Shown in pieces: positions 42,323 to 52,065 of a stretch of 64,000 bases of DNA. The DNA is taken from NCBI GenBank assembly GCA_963854835.1, contig OY978526.1, forward strand, positions 45,219,140-45,283,139, written 5' to 3'. The DNA is from Megamerina dolium (lineage: Eukaryota > Arthropoda > Insecta > Diptera > Megamerinidae). A program made the position numbers and the translations under genes. Positions within the stretch are counted from its first letter, which is position 1. Every line of letters begins with the position of its first letter. The notes under the pieces were generated by a model. That model did no database searches and was not told the DNA's origin. It worked only from the letters and a program-made list of their open reading frames with translations.

Positions 42323-42707
42323 TGTAACGAGTATCGATAGTTGGTTACTCATCACTATTGTGACTGACACTATTGGCAGCATCGAAACGAATGTCAACAA
42401 AAAGAAATAAGCAATAACCAGAACAAGCCAACGAGAAAGAAAGAGAAGAATCTCGATAACACTGCGTCCACACGTGCATGTAACTTGCTGCAAGTAGAGT
42501 ATACGTATTCTCTCCGAAAAGTTTCGAAAATTTGCGAAAAGGCCTGCAAGTAGCAAATGTTTGAGTGTATTAGTGGAAAAGTTTGAATGAATTGAGTTTT
42601 TCGAACTTGCACTTGCACGTGTGGACACTGGGTAAAGGAAGATTCTGGGGTGATTCGAACAAGGTAATTCAAATATAATTAAACGCTCACAGAATAAAAA
42701 CGTAACA
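42323..42707 (+). repeat. 5' LTR of copy 6, carrying a MITE and a deletion
   Basis: Left part to 42459, MITE 42460-42632, then LTR from 42633. Between GGGGTG and ATTCGAACAAGG about 245 bp containing the TATA box are gone, so this LTR should lack its normal promoter. Confidence 0.88.
42460..42632. repeat. 173-bp MITE in the LTR of copy 6
   Basis: Inverted ends share GTCCACACGTGCA; TAA is duplicated (42457-42459 and 42633-42635), and removing the insert restores CTCGATAAAGGAAG of other LTRs. No coding capacity. Confidence 0.85.
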
Positions 42708-42736
42708 ATTGGTGTCAGAAGTGGGATTCTGTAAAG

Positions 42737-44107
42737 ATGGTGAAAATTGACCAACTAAAAGTGGACCAGCTTAAAAAGCTGTTGGTAGAGATGAATCTAT
42801 CGTCATCAGGTGCAAAGGCGGAACTGCTGGTGAGGCTGAGGCAAGCTATGGAGGCTAAGGAAATTAATGTAGAAGAACATGAGTTCTTTGAGGAAACCGA
42901 TATACAAGCAGTTGTGCACGCTGAGGAAGAGAGCAAAAAAGATTCGAGTGGTCAACTCATGGATTTCATGAAAACCATGATGCTGCAGCAACAACAACAG
43001 CTACAAGAAAATGCGTCTCGCCAAGAAAACATTATGGGAGAATTCCAGAAAACAATTGACTCCAAGCTTCAAGAACATTCGGCTCGTCAAGAACATGTCA
43101 TCGAAAAACTACAAAAGGGAATTGAGATTAGATTTCAGGAAATTTCCGGAGCTATTAATGACAAAGTCACAGAGCTGAAAGAACATGTGGATGATTTGGA
43201 TGATAAGCTGAAGGAACATGTAGACAGACATGATGACTTGGAAGAAAAGCTTGAGAAATTAGAGCGCGAACTTAATAAAATAAAAATAAGTGGAGCAACC
43301 ACATCAGTGATAAGAGAGTCAACTATAATTAAACTAAAGCCACCAACATTTGACGGAAGCACGCCATTCAATATCTTTAAGCTTCAATTCGAGATAACAG
43401 CTTCGAAGAATCAATGGGATGATAGCGACAAGACTGCTGCTTTAATAGTCGCATTAAAAGGTAATGCTTCCGAAGTGTTACAGATGATTCCAGAGAAAGA
43501 TCGTGGTAGCTACCAATCACTGATGGACACGCTCCAGCGGAAATATGGAAATGAATACAAGAGTCAATTACATCGAGTGGAATTGAGATCGCGAGTGCAA
43601 CGGAGTAATGAGAGCCTTCAGGAATTCGCTTCCGATATTGAGCGCTTATGTCATCTAGCGTTCTCCGGTAATTCGGAAGAGTTCGTCGAAAAAATAAAAA
43701 TAGAGGCATTCATAGATGGCATACGTGATGGAGAGACAAAGCGTGCCCTAGTCATGTCACCAAGGAATACTTATGCCGAAACAGTCAGTAGTGCCTGGAC
43801 GTTTGAAGCCGCCAGTTTGATGTGTCGACCAATGCCACGGCTACGCCAACTAGAAACAGAAACAGCAGATCTGGTTGAAGCAGTGTGTCAGGCAGTTAAG
43901 TCAGTAGTGCAGCCTGAAGGAAGAACAACAGGTCGACGCGAAAACAAATTTACTGATAAGTGCTTTATTTGCGACAAGCCAGGACACATGGCGCGTGACT
44001 GCAGTCTACGACGAAAGCGATCAAGATCGAATTCTCCAGGAAGACAAAAGAAGGAGAATAAGGTGGATAGTGATCGCTCCACTAACACAAATCCATCGTT
44101 AAACTAA
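42737..44107 (+). CDS. Gag of copy 6, 456 aa
   Basis: Open throughout: SAP-like motif (about 8-42), coiled coil with QEHSARQEHVIEKLQKG modules (about 75-190), capsid (about 205-385), one CCHC knuckle (CFICDKPGHMARDC, about 415) and a basic tail ending in the frameshift heptamer. Acts as the particle structural protein in intact relatives. A Thr-to-Ile and other changes in capsid may affect it. The start is the ATG after the primer site, as in all copies. Confidence 0.85.
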   Translation: MVKIDQLKVDQLKKLLVEMNLSSSGAKAELLVRLRQAMEAKEINVEEHEFFEETDIQAVVHAEEESKKDSSGQLMDFMKTMMLQQQQQLQENASRQENIMGEFQKTIDSKLQEHSARQEHVIEKLQKGIEIRFQEISGAINDKVTELKEHVDDLDDKLKEHVDRHDDLEEKLEKLERELNKIKISGATTSVIRESTIIKLKPPTFDGSTPFNIFKLQFEITASKNQWDDSDKTAALIVALKGNASEVLQMIPEKDRGSYQSLMDTLQRKYGNEYKSQLHRVELRSRVQRSNESLQEFASDIERLCHLAFSGNSEEFVEKIKIEAFIDGIRDGETKRALVMSPRNTYAETVSSAWTFEAASLMCRPMPRLRQLETETADLVEAVCQAVKSVVQPEGRTTGRRENKFTDKCFICDKPGHMARDCSLRRKRSRSNSPGRQKKENKVDSDRSTNTNPSLN

Positions 44108-44139
44108 ATCGAGTCAGTTCAGCGAGCGTGAACTGACTC
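44098..44139 (+). promoter_or_regulatory. -1 frameshift signal of copy 6
   Basis: GTTAAAC (44098-44104), stop, then 11-bp stem arms 44111-44121 and 44129-44139; loop shortened by one base but stem perfect. Confidence 0.7.
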
Positions 44140-47093
44140 TAACAGTGGGTTGCCCCATCATTCACATTTCACAACTACAGCGTATGCCAAGCAGCTTGAC
44201 TATTGATGGAAAACTGGACAATATGGAATTCATGTTAACCCTGGATACTGGTGCATCACATTCTATAATCAAGAGCGATTTGGTAAAGAGGTTTGAGCTT
44301 TTAGTGGGAATAAAATTGCATACAGCAACGGGTGAGGATGCACAAATTCCGGGTAAGATAAAGAAACGAGTATCTATTGGAAATTGTACGTGGGAACATG
44401 AATTCATTGTGGCCGACATCATCGATGATGTAATAATTGGTGTTGATTTTATGATTGACAATGGGTTTACGTTAGATTTAAATCAACGGATACTCCGCTA
44501 TGGAAATGTTGAGTTACCATTGAACATCGGTTACAAGCGTAGTGGTAACATCAAACGAGTACTGGCATGTCAACGCCAAGAGGTTCCAGCAAAATCAGAA
44601 GCGGTGATTTGGGCGCAGATGAATGTGGATGATGGGACAGGCAAGTTGTGGTTAGTGGAAGCAGATAAAGAAATACCAAATAAAAACATCATACTTGGTA
44701 GAACGTTAGTAGAACCTAAAGAAAATGGAATTGTACCGGTGCGAATATTAAATCCAACTAATACATCTACAGTTGTGAAGAATGGAATGGATTGGTCATT
44801 GCCAGGAAGGAAAAACTGGAGGACGAACAACCATCTTGAAGCATCACATTGACACCGGTGATTCTAGACCAATTCGTCAAACACCACGACGAGTTCCATT
44901 GGCCAAAAGAGACGAAGCCATTACGCTGATTTCCGATATGCAGAAACAAGGTGTTATTGAACCATCAGCGAGTCCATGGAGTTCACCAGTTGTGCTGGTA
45001 AAGAAGAAGGATGGAAGTACTCGATTCTGCGTGTATTACAGAAAGCTAAATAATATTACGAAAAAAGACAGCTATCCACTGCCAAGAATCGATGACACGC
45101 TATCTGGTGCGACGTGGTTCTCAACTCTTGATCTGCAAAGTGGCTACTGGCAAGTGGAGCTTGGTAAGGAGGACAAAGAGAAAACAGCTTTCAGTATTGG
45201 CGATGGTCTATGGCAATTTACAGTCATGCCATTTGGTTTATGCAATGCGCCAGCTACTTTCGAACGTTTGATGGAGCGTGTACTCAGAGGACTACACTGG
45301 AAAACGTGCTTGGTGTACCTCGATGGCATTATCGTGATGGGAAAAGATGTTAACGACCACCTGGAAAAGTTGAAAGACGTATTTGAGCGTATACAATCAG
45401 CAGGGCTTAAACTGAATATGAAAAAGTGTTCACTCTTCAGGCGAGAAGTTAAATATCTTAGTCATAAACTAACAACAGAAGGGGTACATACCGACGAGGA
45501 GAAAGTAGCAGCAGTACAAGAATGGCCTATTCCATCGAATCTTCACGAGTTAAGAAGCTTCCTAGGCTTATGTACCTACTATAGATGATTTGTTCCTGGA
45601 TTTGCAAACATCGCCAGCAGTCTGCATGAGTTTACAAGAAAGAACAAACCATTTGTGTGGGGCGAGGAACAACAGAAAGCATTCGAACAACTGAAAGAAA
45701 GACTCTGCTCAGCACCAGTATTAGCGTATCCAGTACCTGGTCAAAAGCTTGTGTTGGACACAGATGCGAGTGGCTATGGAATAGGAGGTGTGCTCTCTCA
45801 GATCATAGATGGGCAAAAAAAAGTAATAGCACACTACAGTAAAATCCTGTCGAAGCCAGAAAGAAACTACTGTGTCACTCGAAGAGAGTTACTCGCAATA
45901 CTAGAATGTGTAAAGTATTTCCATAAATACTTGTACGGTCAGTCATTTCATCTACGAACTGACCACCCAGCGCTAAGGTGGTTATTACAATTTAAAAACC
46001 CAGAAGGACAATTGACGCGCTGGATTGAAAGGCTGCAGAGTTTTCATTTTACCATCGAACATCGTAAAGGAGGACAACAACGGCAACGCGGATGCTCTAT
46101 CTCGTCGTCCTTGCAAAATGGAATGTAAACATTGTTCTCGAGTGGAAAGCAAGGAGCACATTGTCGACATACGACTTACGAATATATTGCCGGAGGAGTC
46201 ATGGACCACCGAACGAGTGCAAGAAGATCAGCGGAACGACCCAGATCTCGTAAAGATTATGGAATACAAGGAGCAGGGCATACGTCCAGATTGGCAAGAA
46301 ATGGCTAATGAGAGTCCAATAGCAAAGGTATACTGGGCGCAGTGGCAAAGCCTGCACTTACGAGACGGATGTTTATTCCGAACATGGGAAAGTGAAGATG
46401 GAAAAATCACTTATGATCTGCTAGTGGTACCCAAGGCAAGAATAAATGAAGTTAATGATAGCTGAGTATCACAATGCCTCCAGTGGAGGGCATTTGGGAA
46501 TCACCAAAACCGTCGAGAAAATAAAGAACCGATTTTATTGGGTTGGATGTCATGACCATGTCGCTGATTGGATTCGGAAATGTAAGCAATGTGCAATGGC
46601 CAAAGGTCCCACTAAGAAAAGTCGAGGTAAGATGCACCAATACACCGTGGGTGCTCCATTTGAGCGAATTGCTATGGACATAGCTGGGCCATTTCCAATA
46701 AGCAACGCAGGAAACAAGTATGTTCTGGTGGTTATAGATTACTTCAGTAAATGGCCTGAAGTATACCCCATTCCAAATCAGGAAGCTAGTACAGTTGCGG
46801 ATGTATTCGTGAACCAATGGATTACTCGTTTTGGTGTACCGATGGAGTTACACTCAGACCAAGGTCGAAATTTCGAATCAGTTGTATTCCAAGAGATATG
46901 CCGTATGCTGGGTATATACAAAACTCGTACAACACCTTTGCATCTACAATCTGATGGCATGGTAGAACGATTTAACCGTACCTTGGAGGAATATTTGAGA
47001 AAAGTCGTAGATAAATACCAAAGAGACTGGGATGTACATATACCAATGTTTCGCATGGCATATCGATGCGCACAACATGATACGACCATATGA
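44108..47093 (+). pseudogene. Broken Pol of copy 6
   Basis: Protease DTGASHSII is present. A deletion of about 170 bp near 44795 joins protease to RT out of frame. RT carries VYYRKLN for VDYRKLN, lacks a few residues in the DTLDTL segment and has YLDGI instead of YLDDI, which kills the active site. A TGA follows at 45586-45588. RNase H is readable (45655 on) but shifts near 46075 at GGACAACAACGG, integrase has an insertion near 46452, and a deletion of about 400 bp near 47087 removes the end of the core and the start of the GPY/F module. Confidence 0.88.
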
Positions 47094-47246
47094 GATTATA
47101 GCAAAGATAAATGACGTAGTGTATCGTATTCAACGTGCCTGGAATAAAAGAGCAAAGTTTAAAGTAGTGCACTTGGAGCGACTTGCGCCATATCGAGGGG
47201 AAGAATAAAAACTTGTTCGAGACGAACAAGGTTAAGAGGAGGGCAG

Positions 47247-47692
47247 TGTAACGAGTATCGATAGTTGGTTACTCATCACTATTGTGACTGACACTATTAG
47301 CAGCATCGAAACGAATGTCAACAAAGAGAAATAAGCAATAACCAGAACAAGCCAACGAGAAAGAAAGAGAAGAATCTCGATAAAGGAAGATTCTGGGGTG
47401 TTGCCAGCAGAGTATAAATAGAGCCAGTGTTGAGAATTGACAATCAATCGAATTCCGAACGTGATTGCGCAAACATCTATACAGAGGCAAAAGTTGCTAG
47501 TACATTAAAGTGATATTGTAAATAGTTGATTATAAACAGAGTTGATTGTAAATATAATTTATTAAATAAATTGTTGCTGTATATAGTTGTATAAAATAAG
47601 TGTTGCAGTTATTATTAACAGAATCCAGTGATCGAACAAGGTAATTCAAATATAATTAAACGCTCACGTAAAAAAAAAAAAAAAAAAAAAAA
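47247..47692 (+). repeat. 3' LTR of copy 6 ending in an A tract
   Basis: Normal to CGCTCAC (47667), then GTAA running into about 24 A and ATAT. The expected AGAATAAAAACGTAACA end has been lost or overwritten by A-tract expansion. Confidence 0.82.
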
Positions 47693-47809
47693 ATATCAGG
47701 GGCACTTAGCAGAGAGATTTTGAAGAGAGCAATGCCATGATCAAGAGAGCAAATGCTGATTATACTGAAATAAAAAAAAAAATAAATATATGCATTTACT
47801 ATATATGAG

Positions 47810-47925
47810 GTGTTTAACAAATATAATCATTTTCATAATATTAAATTTGATATAAGGTGTATATCGAGTGTTTAACAATACCATCATTTTCATAATATTA
47901 AATTTTATAAAATTTCTGTAATTTT
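47810..47925. repeat. Two-unit tandem repeat, period 58
   Basis: GTGTTTAACAA...ATCATTTTCATAATATTAAATTT occurs at 47810 and again at 47868 within the left arm; the right arm has one unit. Confidence 0.7.
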
Positions 47926-48192
47926 GATCAAGAAAGGCATAAAGCAATCTTTTATTAGCGCACCCGATGTCTTGTATCAGGCAATCAGAAATATCAGCAA
48001 GTATTATCACTTGTTGAAATTGAATGTAAATGGACAGAAAAGTTGTATGCAAACACGTTGTTGTTGCTCCTTATAGTAATTTCATTCATTTCTTTGCTTT
48101 CTCTGCTTTTGCTTTGTTGTCGCACAAATGAATAGACAGCCACGCATGCCAATTGTTGTCGAAAATACATACATAAAATTGTTCATATATAT

Positions 48193-48631
48193 TGTAACGA
48201 GTATCGATGGTTGGTTACTCATCACTATTGTGACTGACACTATTGTGAATGACACGAATATTGGCAGCACCGACACGAATGCCAACAAATAGAAATAGGC
48301 GACAACCAGAACACGCCAACGAGAAAGAAAGAGATGAATCTCGATTACGATAAAGGAAGATTCTAGAGTGTTGCCAACAGAGTATAAATAGAGCCAGTGT
48401 TGACAAATGCTAATCAATCAAATCCAGAACGTGATTGCACAAACATCGATACAGTATTAGAGGCAAAAGTTGCAAGTACATTAAAGTGTTATTGTAAATA
48501 GAGTTGATTAAATAAATTGTTGCTGTATATAGTTGTACAAAATAAGAGTTGAAATTATTATTAACAGAATTCATTGATCGAACAAATTTAATTCAAATAG
48601 AATTAAACGCTCACAGAATAAAAACGTAACA
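48193..48631 (+). mobile_element. Solo LTR 1 (diverged), 439 bp
   Basis: Family LTR with variant sequence (GATGGTTGG; an added GTGAATGACACGA segment; an OBS deletion in the AAATAGTTGATTGTAAACAG segment). ATAT on both sides (48189-48192, 48632-48635). No internal region. Confidence 0.9.
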
Positions 48632-48635
48632 ATAT

Positions 48636-49073
48636 TGTAACGAGTATCGATAGTTGATTACTCATCACTATTGTGACTGACTCTATTGGCAGCATCGAAA
48701 CGAATGTCAACAAAAAGAAATAAGCGATAACCAGAACAAGCCAACGAGAAAGGAAGAGAAGAATCTCGATAAAGGAAGATTCTGGGGTGTTGCCAACAGA
48801 GTATAAATAGAGCCAGTGTTGAGAATTGACAATCAATCTAATTCCGAACGTGATTGCGAAAACATTGATACAGAGGCAAAAGTTGCAAGTACATTTAAGT
48901 GTTATAGTAAATAGTTGATTGTAAACAGTGTTGATTGTAAATAGAGATTATTAAATAAATTGTTGCTGTATATAGTTGTATAAAATAAGTGTTGCAGTTA
49001 TCATTAACAGAATCCAGTGATCGAACAAGGTAATTCAAATAGAATTAAACGTTCACAGAATAAAAACGTAACA
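48636..49073 (+). mobile_element. Solo LTR 2, 438 bp
   Basis: A copy 2-like LTR inserted in the ATAT duplication of solo LTR 1, separated from it by four bases only, and followed by ATAT at 49074-49077. Recombination between its LTRs has removed the body. Confidence 0.92.
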
Positions 49074-49230
49074 ATATGTTCAGTCAGGTAATAACAAGTG
49101 GCATGCGTGACTGTCTATTCCTTTATGTGACGGCAGAGCAAAAGCAGAGAAAGCAGAGATGGAATAAATTTACTATAACGAGCAACAACAACGTGTTCGT
49201 TTTTCTATATTCGACTTTTCGGTTCCTGAC

Positions 49231-49324
49231 AGTTAATCCGCAATACTGCCGTCTGTCAGGTTAATATTTTATTCGGATTAAGTGCTCCGGTAATCCGGAT
49301 TAACGCTGCAGTCTGTCTAGGCTA
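49231..49324. repeat. Truncated MITE of the TTA-targeting family (copy A)
   Basis: Matches the right end of copy B (GTTAATCCGCAATACTG, then CAGTCTGTCTAGGCTA) and is followed by TTA. The left part is missing. Confidence 0.8.
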
Positions 49325-49496
49325 TTACATTGAATATCAACACGCGAAATTTCTTGCTGATATTTCTGATTGGCTGTTACACGGCATTGGTTGCTTCGTT
49401 AAAACGACGCCTTTTTATGCATTCCTTCTTTGTCAAAATTACTGAAAATTTATAAAATTTAAGATTATGAAAATGATCATATTGTTAAACACCTTA

Positions 49497-49992
49497 TAGC
49501 CTAGACAGACGGCAGCCTAATTCCGGTTACCGAGTTAATTCGAATTAACTCGGGCATTAACTGCAGCTAATCCGCATAAACTCTATGAGTTAATTCTCAA
49601 AATAAAAGAGGATTAGGGCAATTTGCGATGGCAAAACTGCTGAAAATTGTCTATTGTGATTTTTTCTCCGCTAACAAAAAACTTTCAACAATTGTTAACA
49701 GTTTTCAACATGAAAAGTGTTGGCGAACAAATAAATCCAGCTGTCAATTACGAACGGTGAATGTCAATTTACAAGTTTCTGATAGTTTTCAGTTCACGTA
49801 CTTCTTAGATTTTCTCATATCGAGAGTGATAGATGATAGAAATTGATAGTGATAGTAATGTAAGTGGACAGACCTAATAAAACAGCAATCAGCAGCTTAG
49901 TTAATCCGCAATACTGTCGTCTGTCAGGTTATTATTTTATTCGGATTAAGTGTGCCGGTAATCCGGAATTAGGCTGCCGTCTGTCTACGCTA
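49497..49992. repeat. 496-bp MITE, copy B, with TTA duplication
   Basis: Ends TAGCCTAGACAGACGGCAGC and the complement of TAGCGTAGACAGACGGCAGC, flanked by TTA (49494-49496, 49993-49995). The other arm of the inverted repeat shows the uninterrupted site. The 72-codon frame inside is not a transposase. Confidence 0.87.
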
Positions 49993-50161
49993 TTATATAT
50001 AGTAAGTGGATCTATATATAAATATATGCATTTACATATTAATATTATAATTTATATTATATTATTAATTAATATTATTAAATGCCTATGTATTGAATAC
50101 TAGTAAAAATTCGTTAGAAAATATTTTATTAAACATACATAGAATTTATTCATAAATATAT

Positions 50162-50599
50162 TGTAACGAGTATCGATAGTTGGTTACTCATCACTATTGT
50201 GACTGACACTATTGGCAGCATCGACATGAATGTCAACAAAAAGAAGTAAGCGATAACCAGAACAAGCGAACGAGAAAGGAAGAGAAGAATCTCGATAAAG
50301 GAAGATTCTGGGGTGTTGCCAACAGAGTATAAATAGAGCCAGTGTTGAGCAGTGAGAATCAATCTAATTCCGAACGTGATTGCGAAAACATTTATACAGA
50401 GGCAAAAGTTGCAAGTACATTTAAGTGTTATAGTAAATAGTTGATTGTAAACAGTGTTGATTGTAAATAGAGATTATTAAATAAATTGTTGCTGTATATA
50501 GTTGTATAAAATAAGTGTTGCAGTTATCATTAACAGAATCCAGTGATCGAACAAGGTAATTCAAATAGAATTAAACGTTCACAGAATAAAAACGTAACA
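50162..50599 (+). repeat. 5' LTR of copy 8, 438 bp
   Basis: TG...CA ends; ATAT before it. Contains the promoter (TATAAATA 50328-50335) and AATAAA signals. Confidence 0.95.
50328..50335 (+). promoter_or_regulatory. LTR TATA box
   Basis: TATAAATA followed by GAGCCAGTGTTGAG; conserved in nearly every LTR of the family here. Genomic RNA should start some 25-30 nt downstream. Confidence 0.7.
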
Positions 50600-50601
50600 A
50601 T

Positions 50602-50621
50602 TGGTGTCAGAAGTGGGATTC
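50602..50621 (+). promoter_or_regulatory. Primer binding site, tRNA-Leu type
   Basis: TGGTGTCAGAAGTGGGATTC, two bases inside the LTR end; complements the tRNA-Leu 3' end. Confidence 0.87.
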
Positions 50622-50628
50622 TGTAAAG

Positions 50629-52065
50629 ATGGTGAAAATTGACCAACTAAAAGTGGACCAGCTTAAAAAGCTGTTGGTAGAGATGAATCTATCGTCATCA
50701 GGTGCAAAGGCGGAACTGCTGGTGAGGCTGAGGCAAGCTATGGAGGCTAAGGGAATTAATGTAGAAGAACATGAGTTCTTCGAGGAAGCCGATATACAAG
50801 CAGTTGTGCACGCTGAGGAAGAGAGCAAAATAGATTCGAGTGGTCAACTCATGGATTTCATGAAAACCATGATGCTGCAGCAACAACAACAGCTACAAGA
50901 ACACTCGGCTGAATTGCGTACAGAAATTCAAGGAAATGCGTCTCGCATTGACTCCAAGTTTCAAGAACATTCGGTACGGCAAGAAAACGCTATGGGAGAA
51001 TTCCAGAAAACAATTGACTCCAAGCTTCAAGAACATTCGGTTCGTCAAGAACATGTCATCGAAAAACTACAAAAGGGAATGGAGATTAAATTTCAGGAAA
51101 TTTCCGGAGCTATTAATGACAAAGTCACAGAGCTGAAAGAACATGTGGATGATTTGGATGATAAGCTGAAGGAACATGTAGAGAGACATGATGACTTGGA
51201 AGAAAAGCTTGAGAAATTAGAGCGCGAACTTAATAAAATAAAAATAAGTGGAGCAACCACATCAGTGATAAGAGAGTCAACTACAATTAAACTAAAGCCA
51301 CCAACATTTGACGGAAGCACGCCATTCAATATCTTTAAGCTTCAATTCGAGACAACAGCTTCGAAGAATCAATGGGATGACAGCGACAAGACTGCTGCTT
51401 TAATAGTCGCATTAAAAGGTAATGCTTCCGAAGTGTTACAGATGATTCCAGAGAAAGATCGTGGTAGCTACCAATCCCTGATGGACACACTCCAGCGAAA
51501 ATATGGAAATGAATACAAGAGTCAGTTACATCGAGTGGAATTGAGATCGCGAGTGCAACGGAGTAATGAGAGCCTTCAGGAATTCGCTTCCGATATTGAG
51601 CGCTTATGTCATCTAGCGTTCTCCGGTAATTCGGAAGAGTTCGTCGAAAAAATAAAAATAGAGGCATTCATAGATGGCATACGTGATGGAGAGACAAAGC
51701 GTGCCCTAGTCATGTCACCAAGGAATACTTATGCCGAAACAGTCAGTAGTGCCTTGACATATGAAGCCGCCAGTTTGATGTGTCGACCAATGCCACGGGT
51801 ACGCCAACTAGAAACAGAAACAGCAGATCTGGTTGAAGCAGTGTGTCAGGCATTCAAATCTGTAGTGCAGCCTGAAGGAAGAACAACAGGTCGACGCGAA
51901 AACAAATTTACTGGTAAGTGCTTTATTTGCGACAAACCAGGACACATGGCGCGTGACTGCCGTCTACGACGAAAGCGATCAAGATCCAATTCTCCAGGAA
52001 GACAAAAGAAGGAGAATAAGGTGGATAGCGATCGCTCCACTAACACAAGTCCATCGTTAAACTAA
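50629..52065 (+). CDS. Gag of copy 8, 478 aa
   Basis: Structural protein of the virus-like particle. SAP-like motif VDQLKKLLVEMNLSSSGAKA and following RLRQAMEAKG (about 8-42), acidic/Gln stretch (about 60-90), long coiled coil with three QEHS-type modules (about 90-215), retrotransposon capsid region (FDGSTPFNIFKLQFE, about 225, to about 400), one CCHC knuckle CFICDKPGHMARDC (about 430) and a basic Arg/Ser tail. The stop at 52063-52065 immediately follows the GTTAAAC heptamer. It is the longest Gag among these copies because it has an extra coiled-coil module. The SAP motif normally binds AT-rich DNA; a role in nuclear targeting or chromatin association is inference. Confidence 0.92.
   Translation: MVKIDQLKVDQLKKLLVEMNLSSSGAKAELLVRLRQAMEAKGINVEEHEFFEEADIQAVVHAEEESKIDSSGQLMDFMKTMMLQQQQQLQEHSAELRTEIQGNASRIDSKFQEHSVRQENAMGEFQKTIDSKLQEHSVRQEHVIEKLQKGMEIKFQEISGAINDKVTELKEHVDDLDDKLKEHVERHDDLEEKLEKLERELNKIKISGATTSVIRESTTIKLKPPTFDGSTPFNIFKLQFETTASKNQWDDSDKTAALIVALKGNASEVLQMIPEKDRGSYQSLMDTLQRKYGNEYKSQLHRVELRSRVQRSNESLQEFASDIERLCHLAFSGNSEEFVEKIKIEAFIDGIRDGETKRALVMSPRNTYAETVSSALTYEAASLMCRPMPRVRQLETETADLVEAVCQAFKSVVQPEGRTTGRRENKFTGKCFICDKPGHMARDCRLRRKRSRSNSPGRQKKENKVDSDRSTNTSPSLN

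Larger units (their letters stand above)
42323..47692 (+). mobile_element. Gypsy family copy 6, decayed near-full-length copy
   Basis: 5' LTR with a MITE and an internal deletion (42323-42707), intact gag, broken pol, 3' LTR ending in an A tract (47247 to about 47692). ATAT flanks both sides (42319-42322 and 47693-47696). Deletions in protease-RT (near 44800) and near the integrase end (near 47087) make pol non-functional. Confidence 0.9.

Noticed and set aside
48193..49073. Reading the two adjacent LTRs as one element with no body
   Set aside because: They differ clearly in sequence and each has its own ATAT flanks, so they are two separate insertions.
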